From positions 1 through 33,402 of the forward strand of contig PAOB01000048.1 of the NCBI GenBank assembly GCA_002708445.1: a stretch of DNA of 33,402 bases, in the 5' to 3' direction. Below, piece after piece: positions 8,427 to 17,766 of the stretch; position 1 is the stretch's first letter; each line of letters begins with the position of its first letter. The position numbers and the translations under genes are program-made. The notes under the pieces are model-generated. The model made no database searches, was not told the DNA's origin, and saw nothing but the letters and a program-made list of their open reading frames with translations. The stretch is from Candidatus Arcticimaribacter sp. Its GTDB lineage: Bacteria > Bacteroidota > Bacteroidia > Flavobacteriales > Flavobacteriaceae.

Positions 8427-9186
8427 TTTTTTGAGTCAATCCAATAAAATCGTTACCCGAAAGTTTTTCAGGACGTTTGTCAAAGATACTATCTTCTGTA
8501 AGATTAACAGGCAGTTGCAATGTTTTTAAACTGTTTCGGAGGGTTTTTCTTCTTTGTTGAAAACTCATTTTGACAATTTTGAACAGTATTTTTTCATTGC
8601 ATGCCAGGTTGTAATTTTCTTTTCTTCTCAAGGTAAGAACTCCAGAATCTACTTTTGGAGGTGGGCTAAACACCTCTGGAGGCACAGTAAACTCGTATGT
8701 TGCTGTGTAAAAAAGTTGCGCCAAAACAGAAAGTATTCCGTATTTTTTAGTTCCAGGAGTTTCACAAATTCTTTCAGCAACTTCTTTTTGAAACATTCCA
8801 GAGAAAAATGGAATTTGATCACGGTGTTCAATGGTTTTAAAAACAATTTGCGTTGATATGTTGTAAGGAAAGTTCCCGATAATAGCAAAAGGAGAATCTC
8901 CAAAAATTGAGTTCAGGTCATACTTCAAAAAATCACCCTCAATAATGTTTTGTTCCAACAAAGGATATTTATTTTTTAGGTAAACGATCGATTCACTATC
9001 GATTTCGATCAGATGAATTTTTCCAGTTGAATGTGGGAGGTATTGAGTTAAAACCCCCATTCCCGGACCAATCTCTAAAACCTTTGAGTAAGTGTCATAT
9101 TGAAGTGTGTTGGCAATTTTTTTTGCAATGTTGAGGTCGTTCAAAAAGTGTTGGCCCAATTTTTTTTTGGCCTTTACAGTTTTCAT
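8401..9186 (-). CDS. rsmA: 16S rRNA adenine(1518/1519)-N6-dimethyltransferase
   Basis: Uses S-adenosylmethionine to dimethylate two adjacent adenines in the 3' loop of 16S rRNA during small-subunit maturation (KsgA). The 261-residue protein shows the N-terminal [13 protein letters not shown] motif [13 protein letters not shown], and the catalytic NFPYNIS (N-[LF]-P-Y). [16 protein letters not shown] and [11 protein letters not shown] in the C-terminal domain are also hallmark motifs. Its ATG overlaps the stop of the DUF4286 gene by four bases, and its own 3' end overlaps mgtE. Confidence 0.96.
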   Translation of the reverse strand: MKTVKAKKKLGQHFLNDLNIAKKIANTLQYDTYSKVLEIGPGMGVLTQYLPHSTGKIHLIEIDSESIVYLKNKYPLLEQNIIEGDFLKYDLNSIFGDSPFAIIGNFPYNISTQIVFKTIEHRDQIPFFSGMFQKEVAERICETPGTKKYGILSVLAQLFYTATYEFTVPPEVFSPPPKVDSGVLTLRRKENYNLACNEKILFKIVKMSFQQRRKTLRNSLKTLQLPVNLTEDSIFDKRPEKLSGNDFIGLTQKIEDGKISS

Positions 9187-9497
9187 TTCAAGGCAGTAAT
9201 TTGTTCCAACTCTGTATTAAAAGAAAGAATGCGTTCTCCAAATTTTTCAACAGCTTGATTTCTCAACATTGGAGCATCTTCTGCAAGATAACGTTCAAAA
9301 TCGTCGTGACTATTACAATGGTACTGTGTAGCATAACTGCTGCCTCCCATGTCTTCTTCAGTAATAACTTTAAATAAAACAACTTTAATGAATTTCCCAG
9401 TTTTCATCATTTTGGGAAGATATTCATCACGCATCCAATCCATCCATTGGGATTCGATAGAAACTTCTACATGGGTCGTTACGTTGTGAATAAACAT
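9183..9497 (-). CDS. DUF4286 family protein
   Basis: Small cytoplasmic protein of 104 residues with no signal or membrane segment. The opening [21 protein letters not shown], the [15 protein letters not shown] segment and SSYATQYHC match the DUF4286 family of Bacteroidota, a ferredoxin-like fold of unknown function. It sits between serS and rsmA, a placement seen repeatedly in flavobacteria, and its stop overlaps the rsmA start (ATGA). The fixed context suggests a housekeeping or translation-linked role, but that is inference. Confidence 0.85.
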   Translation of the reverse strand: MFIHNVTTHVEVSIESQWMDWMRDEYLPKMMKTGKFIKVVLFKVITEEDMGGSSYATQYHCNSHDDFERYLAEDAPMLRNQAVEKFGERILSFNTELEQITALK

Positions 9498-9506
9498 AAA
9501 ATATTT

Positions 9507-10778
9507 TTAAGAAATCATATCAAAACCAGTGTAGGGAATAAGCACTTTTGGGATTTTAATACCCTCAGGGGTTTGACAGTTCTCGAGTAATCCGGCAAGA
9601 ACTCTTGGTAAAGCAAGCGAGCTTCCGTTCAAGGTATGGACCAGACGTTTACTACCGTCATTGGCTTTGTAACGAAGTTTAAGTCGCTCAGATTGGAAAC
9701 CTTCAAAGGTAGAAACAGAACTGATTTCTAGCCATTTGTCTTGCGCCGTAGAAAACAATTCAAAATCATAAGTCAAGGCAGAAGTAAAGCCCAAATCTCC
9801 CCCACAAAGCCTCAGAATCCTGAAGGGAATCCCAATTTCTTTCAAAATACCACGTACGTGATCAATCATTTCTTCCAGTGCAGCTTCAGAGCGATCAGGA
9901 GTTTCTAATCGAACAATTTCTACCTTGTCAAACTGATGCAGACGGTTTAGTCCTCGTACATGAGAACCATAACTTCCAGCCTCACGTCTGAAACAAGGAG
10001 TGTAACCCGTTAAGCAAATGGGTAATTGTTTTTCTTCCAAAAGCTCATCTCTGAAGATATTTGTTAAAGGAACTTCGGCAGTAGGGATGAGGTACAAATC
10101 ATCAGCTGTTACGTGATACATTTGACCCTCTTTGTCTGGCAATTGTCCCGTACCATAACCCGAAAGTTCGTTTACAAGATGAGGGACTTGAGTTTCTTGA
10201 TAACCTGCAGCAATATTTTTGTCTAAAAAATAGTTGATCATTGCCCGTTGTAGTCGAGCACCTTTTCCTTTGTAAACAGGAAAACCAGCCCCTGTTATTT
10301 TACTTCCAAGTTCAAAGTCAATCAAATCATATTTTTTTGCCAATTCCCAATGCGGTAAAGCTTCTTTTGAAAGCTCGGGAATGGTTCCGCCACGTTCAAC
10401 TTCAACGTTGTCCTCATCAGAGGTTCCAGACGGGACAATATCTTTAGGGACATTTGGAATTTGATAACGCATTCCAGTCATTTTTTTCTCAGTGTCTTGC
10501 AACAGTTCTTGAAGTTCTTTAGAACTGGACTTCAATTGGGCAGAGCGGTCTTTGAGTGTCTGAGCCTTATCAGCTTCTCCATTTTTAAATAGTTGCCCTA
10601 TTTCTTTAGCAAGGCTATTTGCTTCAGCAAGCTGATGATCCAATTCGGTTTGGGTTTTTCTTCGAGTTTCATCCAAATTAAGTAAATCATCGATCAGTTC
10701 AACTTCTTTGAAGTTTCTTTTTTCCAAAGCTTTTAGAACAGCTTCTTTATTTTCTCTAAGGTATTTTAATTGTAACAT
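9507..10778 (-). CDS. serS: Seryl-tRNA synthetase
   Basis: Class II aminoacyl-tRNA synthetase that charges tRNA-Ser (and tRNA-Sec where present). The 423-residue length is normal. The first 110 residues form the antiparallel coiled-coil tRNA-binding arm, rich in Lys, Glu and Leu. The catalytic core has TAEVPLTN, motif 2 as FRREAGSYGSHVRGLNRLHQF, and motif 3 as LNGSSLALPRVLAGLLEN near the C-terminus. It starts 39 bases after ribF and ends nine bases before DUF4286, so it is inside the ribF-serS-DUF4286-rsmA-mgtE transcript. Confidence 0.97.
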   Translation of the reverse strand: MLQLKYLRENKEAVLKALEKRNFKEVELIDDLLNLDETRRKTQTELDHQLAEANSLAKEIGQLFKNGEADKAQTLKDRSAQLKSSSKELQELLQDTEKKMTGMRYQIPNVPKDIVPSGTSDEDNVEVERGGTIPELSKEALPHWELAKKYDLIDFELGSKITGAGFPVYKGKGARLQRAMINYFLDKNIAAGYQETQVPHLVNELSGYGTGQLPDKEGQMYHVTADDLYLIPTAEVPLTNIFRDELLEEKQLPICLTGYTPCFRREAGSYGSHVRGLNRLHQFDKVEIVRLETPDRSEAALEEMIDHVRGILKEIGIPFRILRLCGGDLGFTSALTYDFELFSTAQDKWLEISSVSTFEGFQSERLKLRYKANDGSKRLVHTLNGSSLALPRVLAGLLENCQTPEGIKIPKVLIPYTGFDMIS

Positions 10779-10817
10779 AGATTCGTTAATAGGGAATACA
10801 AAGATATTGTTTTATGA

Positions 10818-11759
10818 TCAGTGATCGAAGCTTTCGGAATCAAATAATTGAAGGCAGGTTTTTTTGTCTTTTTCAAGTTGTTTTTGGAGCTCGTCAAGGG
10901 AATCAAATTTTTGTTCCTCTCGAATTTTATCCAGTATTTCTATGGTTAAAGATTGTTCATAGAGGGTCTGACTAAATTCAAAAAAATGGACTTCTATGGT
11001 TTTGGTTTTACCATTCACGGTAGGACGCATTCCGATATTCATCATTCCCTGAATAAGTTTATTGTTGATTGTTGATTGAACACAATAAACCCCATTGGGA
11101 GGACAAAGTTTGTAACTCTCCAATATTTTAATATTAGCTGTGGGGAAATCAATGGTTCGTCCGAGCCCAGCTCCTGGGGTTACAATACCACTAAGTTGAT
11201 ACGGACGATTCAAGAAAGTGTTCACTTTTTTTAAATCCCCTTCCGTAAGCGTATTTCTGATTTTTGTTGAACTCACATTAACCGAAGAAATTTCTTGAGC
11301 GGGAATCTCCTCAACCTCAAAACCATAAGTAGCTCCATATTGATGAACATCTTTGATAGAAGCTTCCCGGTTTCTGCCAAAGCGATGATCATAACCGATA
11401 ATAACTTTTGAAATTTTAAAGGTATTAACCAATAAATCTCGAATAAACTCAAGGGAGGTTAATCTTGAAAACTCTTTGGAAAAAGGATGAATAACCAAAA
11501 CATCTACTCCGAGTGAAGCGAGTATTTTTTGTTTTTCTTCTAACGTATCGATCAGCTTGATATCAATATCTTTTTGCAAAACCATCCTTGGGTGAGGGAA
11601 AAAAGTTAGAACAACAGCCAAGTGTTTTTTTTCTTTGGCTTGTTGAACCAGATTTGCAATTATTTTTTGATGACCAAGATGAACCCCATCGAATGTGCCA
11701 ATAGTCAGAATACTAGGGGTTTGTTCTTGGTAGTTTTCAATATGCGTAACAATCTTCAC
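10818..11759 (-). CDS. ribF: Bifunctional riboflavin kinase / FAD synthetase
   Basis: Converts riboflavin to FMN and then to FAD. The 313-residue protein has the N-terminal nucleotidylyltransferase motifs GTFDGVHLGHQKI, GYDHRFGRNR and SSTKIR. The C-terminal riboflavin kinase domain shows GAGLGRTIDFPTANI, PPNGVYCV and MMNIGMRPTVNG. The start is a GTG (complement of 11757-11759); no nearby ATG would keep the nucleotide-binding strand. It is the first gene of the long minus-strand run and is divergent from the metalloprotease. Confidence 0.96.
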   Translation of the reverse strand: MKIVTHIENYQEQTPSILTIGTFDGVHLGHQKIIANLVQQAKEKKHLAVVLTFFPHPRMVLQKDIDIKLIDTLEEKQKILASLGVDVLVIHPFSKEFSRLTSLEFIRDLLVNTFKISKVIIGYDHRFGRNREASIKDVHQYGATYGFEVEEIPAQEISSVNVSSTKIRNTLTEGDLKKVNTFLNRPYQLSGIVTPGAGLGRTIDFPTANIKILESYKLCPPNGVYCVQSTINNKLIQGMMNIGMRPTVNGKTKTIEVHFFEFSQTLYEQSLTIEILDKIREEQKFDSLDELQKQLEKDKKTCLQLFDSESFDH

Positions 11760-11788
11760 TAAAATTAAGTATATTTAGAAGTGCTTTA

Positions 11789-11796
11789 CAAAACTA
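11789..11796 (-). promoter_or_regulatory. Possible -7 promoter element for ribF
   Basis: The minus strand reads TAGTTTTG (TAnnTTTG consensus), about 30 bases upstream of the GTG start. No convincing TTTG is seen at the -33 position. Confidence 0.35.
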
Positions 11797-11865
11797 TGAT
11801 TTTTAGACTTAAAATTGAGGTAAAATTATTGTATGTTTAAATACCAAAAAATTTAACCCCTCTTT

Positions 11866-14800
11866 GTGAAAAATAAATTCCTATTATTGTTTATTTTAAT
11901 TTCATCGTTTTCCTTCGGGCAAGACCTATGGTTTTTTAAAAAGAATTCACAACAATCCTCCTTTTTAGATAAGGCTATTACCCAAGATGAGATCGAAACC
12001 TTAGTTCTGGATCCTGAACAATTGAATTCATTTTTTTTAGAAGACAATACAGTGCAACGTTTTTCTAAAAAAGGAAAAGGAATTATTGAAATGCCTAATG
12101 AATTTGGTACGAAAGAAAAATTTGATCTTCAAGAAGTTTCAACCCTTTCAGCAGCTTTATCCAAAGAACACCCAAATATCAGGTCTTATGTTGGTAAAAG
12201 CTTAGATCGAGAAAATGTAACCATTCGTTGGAGTGTTTCTCCACTGGGACTAAATGCAATGATTCAATCTCCACAAGGAATATTTTTTATTCAACCCAGA
12301 AAGGGGAGTAAACAAAACGAACACTTATTTTACAAAAGGGGAGGAAAAATTTATCATGATTTTGAACGATTAAACTGCCTCTTGGGTGAGGAACAAAAAG
12401 TTAAAAGTTCTAAAAAAGAGGCATTTGTTCACACGAATAACGCATCAAAAAAAAGTTCTGATCAAAAACTCAAGACCTACAGGATAGCCATTTCAACCAC
12501 TGGTGAATTCACAAACTATTGGGGAGATGATGACGATTCAAACGGAACCAATAAAGAAGATGCCTTGGCAAAGGTAGTTAGTACAATTAACCGAATCAAT
12601 CAGATATTTGAAACGGATTTGGAGGTTCATCTTGAATTAGTTACAGGGCTAAACCTCATCTATGATGATCCTGTCACAGACCCTTATGAAAATGATTTTA
12701 ATGAGGATTTACAAGGTGTACTAACCGATCTAATCGGAGAGGACAATTATGATCTTGGTCATCTTTTTGATTTTGGAAGTGCTGACGGCAATGCAGGAAG
12801 TATTGGAAATGTTTGTAAAAACGGAAGAAAAGGAAGAGCCTACACTTCTCATCCTTTTATTGATGTTCAAGGAGGAGGTGAATTTTTGAATGATTATTTT
12901 GACATTGATTTTGTAGCCCACGAAATAGGACATCAATTTGGGGGTTATCATACCTTTTCCCATCAAACTGAAAGTGCAGCTACACACTTTGAGCCAGGAA
13001 GCGGAACAACCATAATGGCCTATGCGGGGGTAACTCCAGACGAAAATGACAATATTCAAAACCACAGCGACCTCTATTTTCATTACATAAGCATAAAAAA
13101 CATTGAAGACTACATAGCAGTAAACAGTTGTCAATCATCTCTTGAAATTGAAAATCGACCCCCTGTTGTTTCTGCGGGTCAAAACATCAGTATCCCAATG
13201 GGAACAGCTTATGAATTAAAAGCCATAGGCTCGGATCCAGACAATGATCGGTTGACCTATTGTTGGGAACAGCTCAACAATGGTTTAGTAACCTATTCTA
13301 ATTTTGGACCAACGGTTTTATCAGGATCAACTAACAGGTCTTTTCCTCCGACAACCTCTTCCATCAGAACCGTGCCCACAATGACAAATGTTTTGGCGGG
13401 TAAATTAACCCAAACCAATCCACAAACTCCCTATGAATGGCAAACGGTTTCCACAGTTCAAAGAAACCTGCTTTGGGGGGTTACTGTTCGAGATCGAAAC
13501 CTATCTTCTGAGGACATTGGACAAACTGCACAGGATGACAAAACCGTAACAGTGGTTGAATCTGCAGGGCCTTTTAGGGTTTTATCGCAAAACACCAACA
13601 CCACTGTTTGGCAAGCAGGGCAAAATGAGGTAATCCGCTGGGATGTAGCAAACACAAATTTGGCTCCCATAAACACCGAAAGAGTTTCTGTGTATCTATC
13701 TCTTGACAATGGAAAAAATTTTTCAACACTTTTGGTTTCAAATACCCTCAACGATGGTCAGGTGGACTTTGTTGTTCCTGGAAATATTAGTTCTACCAAC
13801 GCAAGGATAAAGATTGTTCCAGAAAACGGAATTTACTTTGCGGTAAACAGCGAGCGATTTAGTATTCTCGAACGTCCTTTTGCAACGCCCTTAGCGTCGG
13901 TTAAAAAAGATGTATGTGGTTTATCCGAGGTAAACTTTGAATTTAAATTCAACAAATACCAAGAATCAATTGATAATGTTTCTTTGAGTTTAATTGATGT
14001 TCCTCCGGCAATAAATTATTCCATAAATCCTCAAAACCTGTCTAGAGATCAAACAACAGGGGTAATAACCCTGTCCAACCTTTCAAATTTAGCCCCTGGA
14101 AATTATGAAATAACCCTAGTATCAAGAGCAGGTTCGGTAGAGGCACGGCAAGCATTTCAATACATTCATCAAAAAAGTTTTATCGATACACCTACAAATT
14201 TATCTCCAACGGTTGCTGATGGGACTCAGCCCACTCAGCCCACTTTTGTATGGTCATCCGATGTGAATGTAGATTCTTATCTAATCGAAATTGCATTGAC
14301 CGAAACTTTTGATTCCTTGGTAGTATTGTCAACAACAAACTCATCAACTTTTACCCCCTCATCAGGTCTATCAGCAGTAAGTAATTATTATTGGAGGGTC
14401 AAAGGGTTTAATGAATGTGGTGAAAGCCAGTATTCGGCTATTCAAAATTTAAGCACAAATCAAATTGATTGCAAACCCATTGGAGCAGCAAACTTACCCA
14501 TTCAACTAGAAGATGCAACGGTCAGAGGTAGTGGTGTAACTTATGCCGATGTGTTTATGGCAAACGACTACCCCATAGCGGATATTGATTTGGAAGTCAG
14601 TATTGAACATACCTATTTATCGGATATGATACTGAGTCTAATTGCACCCGATGGCACCGAGGTTGTGTTGGTAAAAAATATTGGCGTGAGGCAATCCAAT
14701 TTTGTAAACACGGTTTTCGATCAAGAGGGAAGCTCAATTGAAGAAGCACAAGCACCCTTTACGGGTAATTTCCAACCCAAAGAAAGTTTAGAGGTCTTCA

Positions 14801-15750
14801 TTGGACAATCCTCTTTTGGGCGATGGAGATTAAAGGTAGAAGACTTAGAAAGAGCAGATTCGGGTAAAATACAAATGTTTAATATTAATTTTTGTGTCAA
14901 CGGCACAATTCTTTTTGACGATGATTTTGATTTAGTACCCAACGATTTTGATAATTGTCCGCTGGTTTCCAATCAAGACCAATCGGATTCGGATGATGAC
15001 GGACTCGGAGATTTATGTGATGTAGACACCTTCAATAACTTTACGATCTCAAAAATTGATGAAACCTGTATTTCAAGAAACAACGGGGCAATAAAAATAA
15101 ACGCTGTGGTTGATGTAATCTATGATGTTCAAGTAACGGGCCCCAACGGATTTAATAAAACCTATCAGTTTTCCGACGATACCCTAAACATTCAAAACCT
15201 CGAAAGTGGGGATTATCTAATTTGTTTTACCACAAACGCAGACCCAAATTTTGAATCTTGTTTTACGGCATCCATTTCAGAACCAGAATCTTTAGAAGTC
15301 AGTTCTTTTGTTGATAAAAGAAACCTGAATTTGACTTTGATTTTAGATGGTGCAACGGAATACACAGTTTCTTTAAATAAAGTAGAAACCCAAGTCAAAA
15401 ACAAAGGACAATTGAATTTTTCGCTACGTAAAGGATTGAATACCCTAGAAGTAAGTACAAATCTGAGTTGTCAAGGATCCTTTAAGCAAGAAATTTACAT
15501 TGCGGAAGACTCCGTTTTGTATCCAAACCCTAGTGGTGAGGAAGCCTATGTATTGATAGGAGGATCAAGCCTTGAGGTTCAGTACATCATCTACGACATT
15601 CAGGCGAATATTTTTTTGGATCATAAAGTTCAATTGGAGCTTGAAAATAGAAAAATCCCCATAAACATGAGTTTATTAACTTCGGGAAATTATTTTATCA
15701 AAATCATAACAGACCAAAACGAAGAAACCATAAAATTCATTAAGCGATGA
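11866..15750 (+). CDS. Secreted reprolysin-like zinc metalloprotease with P domain and T9SS sorting domain
   Basis: Predicted extracellular or cell-surface protease of 1294 residues. The start is GTG at 11866; the in-frame ATG upstream (11833) is followed by a stop. A signal peptide (residues 1-19, ending SFSFGQ) leads into a propeptide of about 180 residues. The catalytic domain has the metzincin zinc motif HEIGHQFGGYH (His352, Glu353, His356, His362) and a Met-turn in TIMAYAG. Downstream are Ig/Fn3-like modules (about 430-860), a proprotein-convertase P domain (about 868-1010, including HTYLSDMILSLIAPDGT and GRWRLKVED), and a thrombospondin type-3 calcium repeat (DNCPLVSNQDQSDSDDDGLGD). The C-terminal sorting domain of about 75 residues begins LYPNPSG. 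Transport would be Sec, then the type IX system. It is coupled by ATGA to a lipoprotein gene. Confidence 0.9.
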   Translation: MKNKFLLLFILISSFSFGQDLWFFKKNSQQSSFLDKAITQDEIETLVLDPEQLNSFFLEDNTVQRFSKKGKGIIEMPNEFGTKEKFDLQEVSTLSAALSKEHPNIRSYVGKSLDRENVTIRWSVSPLGLNAMIQSPQGIFFIQPRKGSKQNEHLFYKRGGKIYHDFERLNCLLGEEQKVKSSKKEAFVHTNNASKKSSDQKLKTYRIAISTTGEFTNYWGDDDDSNGTNKEDALAKVVSTINRINQIFETDLEVHLELVTGLNLIYDDPVTDPYENDFNEDLQGVLTDLIGEDNYDLGHLFDFGSADGNAGSIGNVCKNGRKGRAYTSHPFIDVQGGGEFLNDYFDIDFVAHEIGHQFGGYHTFSHQTESAATHFEPGSGTTIMAYAGVTPDENDNIQNHSDLYFHYISIKNIEDYIAVNSCQSSLEIENRPPVVSAGQNISIPMGTAYELKAIGSDPDNDRLTYCWEQLNNGLVTYSNFGPTVLSGSTNRSFPPTTSSIRTVPTMTNVLAGKLTQTNPQTPYEWQTVSTVQRNLLWGVTVRDRNLSSEDIGQTAQDDKTVTVVESAGPFRVLSQNTNTTVWQAGQNEVIRWDVANTNLAPINTERVSVYLSLDNGKNFSTLLVSNTLNDGQVDFVVPGNISSTNARIKIVPENGIYFAVNSERFSILERPFATPLASVKKDVCGLSEVNFEFKFNKYQESIDNVSLSLIDVPPAINYSINPQNLSRDQTTGVITLSNLSNLAPGNYEITLVSRAGSVEARQAFQYIHQKSFIDTPTNLSPTVADGTQPTQPTFVWSSDVNVDSYLIEIALTETFDSLVVLSTTNSSTFTPSSGLSAVSNYYWRVKGFNECGESQYSAIQNLSTNQIDCKPIGAANLPIQLEDATVRGSGVTYADVFMANDYPIADIDLEVSIEHTYLSDMILSLIAPDGTEVVLVKNIGVRQSNFVNTVFDQEGSSIEEAQAPFTGNFQPKESLEVFIGQSSFGRWRLKVEDLERADSGKIQMFNINFCVNGTILFDDDFDLVPNDFDNCPLVSNQDQSDSDDDGLGDLCDVDTFNNFTISKIDETCISRNNGAIKINAVVDVIYDVQVTGPNGFNKTYQFSDDTLNIQNLESGDYLICFTTNADPNFESCFTASISEPESLEVSSFVDKRNLNLTLILDGATEYTVSLNKVETQVKNKGQLNFSLRKGLNTLEVSTNLSCQGSFKQEIYIAEDSVLYPNPSGEEAYVLIGGSSLEVQYIIYDIQANIFLDHKVQLELENRKIPINMSLLTSGNYFIKIITDQNEETIKFIKR

Positions 15751-16433
15751 GAAAAAGTTTAAATATTTTGGTTTTGAATTTTGCACTGCTGTTTTGTTGG
15801 TCGTGTTCTAAACCCACAATTCCAGAGCCAGGGGCTGCAGTTTTAACATCACCAGAAAACAAAAACACATGCATCCCTATGTTTACCGATGAAGCAACAG
15901 GGGTCGTAAATTTTAAATGGCAAAACTCACTAAACACAGATTCTTATGAGTTAGTTGTTCGAAACACAGTAAGCCGAACAGAACAAAAAAAAGCAGTTGA
16001 TTTGACAACGATAACCCTAGTTCTTGAACGCGGATATCCCTACACTTGGTGGGTAATATCTTCCTCTAATATCAGTGCAGTAAAAACAAAAAGTGAAGTT
16101 TGGAGTTTTTACATAGAAGGGATAGAACAGCAAACACACATCCCTTTTCCAGCACAATTAAAAACACCTTTGGAAGGACAAATAGTAATTTCCTCATCGG
16201 GTCAAATCAATTTGGAATGGCTCGGTTCCGATTTGGATAACGACATCGCATATTATCAAATCTATTTGGGCACAAACCCAAATCGATTACAATTGTTTCA
16301 GGACAATTTATCCATTCCAAATTATTCAGTCAACCTCAGTGTAGACGAAACCTATTATTGGAAAATAGTAACGGTTGATCGCAACGGAAATAAATCAGAA
16401 TCTGTAATTCAAACATTCAGAATAAGTTCCTAG
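15747..16433 (+). CDS. Fn3-like lipoprotein coupled to the metalloprotease
   Basis: Predicted lipoprotein of 228 residues. The N-terminal hydrophobic segment ends in a lipobox, CWSC, with Cys20 as the likely lipidated residue, followed by SKPTIPEPG, a flexible linker. The mature part contains two repeats of a fibronectin III/Ig-like pattern: FKWQNSLNTDSYELVV...YTWWVISS and LEWLGSDLDNDIAYYQIYLG...TYYWKIVTVD. The second resembles the Fn3 module inside the upstream protease. Its ATG overlaps the protease stop (ATGA), so the two are co-translated. Its own stop shares the palindrome CTAG with the stop of pth on the other strand. Function unknown; a surface partner or tether for the protease is inferred from coupling only. 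Confidence 0.8.
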   Translation: MRKSLNILVLNFALLFCWSCSKPTIPEPGAAVLTSPENKNTCIPMFTDEATGVVNFKWQNSLNTDSYELVVRNTVSRTEQKKAVDLTTITLVLERGYPYTWWVISSSNISAVKTKSEVWSFYIEGIEQQTHIPFPAQLKTPLEGQIVISSSGQINLEWLGSDLDNDIAYYQIYLGTNPNRLQLFQDNLSIPNYSVNLSVDETYYWKIVTVDRNGNKSESVIQTFRISS

Positions 16434-17050
16434 GAACCGTTGAATTGATTCATGGCCTCTTGAATGCCTTGAGAAACAAAAGCCAAGGTTTGTTCAATGG
16501 TTTTTTCTACCCTCATATTGAGTTGCTTTTCCTCAGTATCGGACCATTTTCCTAGAACAAAGTTTACCGTATCGTATCCTTTTTCCTCGCTGTTAATCCC
16601 AAAACGGAGCCTGGGGTAGTTTGGAGTGTTTAGTTGAGCTTCAATATCCTTTAGTCCATTATGTCCACCATCACTTCCTTTGGGTTTTAGACGAAGCGTA
16701 CCAAAAGGTAAATTTAGATCATCGGTAATGATCAATATGTTTTGAAGTTGAATATTCTCTTTCAATGCCCAGTACCGAACTGCTTTCCCACTTCGGTTCA
16801 TAAGCGTTGAGGGTTTTAATAAAATCAAAGATTTTCCTTTGAATCGTGTTTTAGAAATTGCACCGTAGCGAAGATCCTCAAAAGTCAAATCTTTTTTTTC
16901 AGCAAAAGCATCCAAGACACGAAACCCAATATTGTGTCTCGTATTGTGGTAAGGAGTTCCAATATTACCCAGACCAACAATTAAAAATTTTTTCAAGACG
17001 TCTTCTTTTGGTTTGTTGTTTTTTTTAAAAAAGGTTCTAAAACAGTTCAT
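16430..17050 (-). CDS. pth: Peptidyl-tRNA hydrolase
   Basis: Releases tRNA from prematurely dropped peptidyl-tRNA. The 206-residue protein has a basic N-terminal extension of about 20 residues before the family core. Similar extensions occur in other flavobacterial Pth proteins, so I keep the ATG at 17050. The core shows LIVGLGNIG, the catalytic His39 in NTRHNIGF, KPSTLMNRSG, the Asp in TDDLNLPFG (about 110), and KGSDGGHNGLKDI. It lies after the rplY terminator hairpin, so it is either transcribed by read-through or from a short promoter I cannot identify. Confidence 0.95.
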   Translation of the reverse strand: MNCFRTFFKKNNKPKEDVLKKFLIVGLGNIGTPYHNTRHNIGFRVLDAFAEKKDLTFEDLRYGAISKTRFKGKSLILLKPSTLMNRSGKAVRYWALKENIQLQNILIITDDLNLPFGTLRLKPKGSDGGHNGLKDIEAQLNTPNYPRLRFGINSEEKGYDTVNFVLGKWSDTEEKQLNMRVEKTIEQTLAFVSQGIQEAMNQFNGS

Positions 17051-17073
17051 CTACTTATCAAAAACATAAAGAT

Positions 17074-17110
17074 AAAAAAAGCATCTGATGGAATCCAACA
17101 GATGCTTTTA
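17074..17110 (-). terminator. Rho-independent terminator after rplY
   Basis: GCATCTG (17081-17087) and CAGATGC (17099-17105) form a perfect stem, extended by A/T pairs to about ten. On the minus strand it is followed by a run of seven T. It lies about 20 bases after the rplY stop and before pth. Confidence 0.85.
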
Positions 17111-17128
17111 TTTAATCGATAACTGAAT

Positions 17129-17749
17129 TTATTCAGCAGCTTCAGTTTCTGTTGTCTCTTCAGTTTCTTCAGTTTCTTCAACTTCAACATCATCTTTGAT
17201 CGAAGCTCGAGAAGTACGAACTTGACAAACAACAGTAGTGTCTGGGTGTAAAAATGAATACGCATCTTTTTTGAGATCGGAAGTAGTTAATTTGTTTCCT
17301 AACTCAAGATCAGAAATGTCTGCAACGATTGTATCAGGCAGGTTAGAAGGAATAGCACGAACACGTAACTTTCTTTTGTTGAGTGAAAGTGTTCCACCGC
17401 TATTCAATACTCCGGGCGCAGCTCCTTGAATTGTTACAGGGATATTCATAGAAATTTCCTTGTCATCTTTCAATTCATAAAAGTCAACATGAAGAATTCG
17501 GTCACTTACTGGGTGAAATTGAATGTCTTGTAAAATGGCATTGATTGATTTGCCGTCAAGTTTGATAACTACGGTGTGTGCATTTGGAGTGTAAACGAGT
17601 TTGCTGAAATCGAGTTCTTTCGCTGCGAAGTGTAAGGGATTGTTTTCTCCGTACAATACACAGGGAACCATTTCAGCATTACGTAGGGCTTTTGTAGCTT
17701 TCTTGCCCACGCTTTCTCTTTTAGATCCGTTAATTGTTATTGATTTCAT
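17129..17749 (-). CDS. rplY: 50S ribosomal protein L25 (TL5/CTC form)
   Basis: Binds 5S rRNA in the large subunit. The 206-residue protein is the long CTC form: an N-terminal L25 domain ([21 protein letters not shown]..., about 1-90) and a beta-rich TL5 domain (about 95-185). It ends in a strongly acidic tail, [16 protein letters not shown], common in Bacteroidota orthologues. It starts 17 bases after prs on the same strand and is closed by a clear terminator. Confidence 0.95.
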   Translation of the reverse strand: MKSITINGSKRESVGKKATKALRNAEMVPCVLYGENNPLHFAAKELDFSKLVYTPNAHTVVIKLDGKSINAILQDIQFHPVSDRILHVDFYELKDDKEISMNIPVTIQGAAPGVLNSGGTLSLNKRKLRVRAIPSNLPDTIVADISDLELGNKLTTSDLKKDAYSFLHPDTTVVCQVRTSRASIKDDVEVEETEETEETTETEAAE

Positions 17750-17766
17750 TGGTATTTATTATTGAA

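Noticed and set aside
12730-13134. 134-codon open frame on the minus strand inside the metalloprotease
   Set aside because: It lies wholly opposite the conserved catalytic domain, has no recognisable motif and an odd composition; it is a shadow of the real gene.
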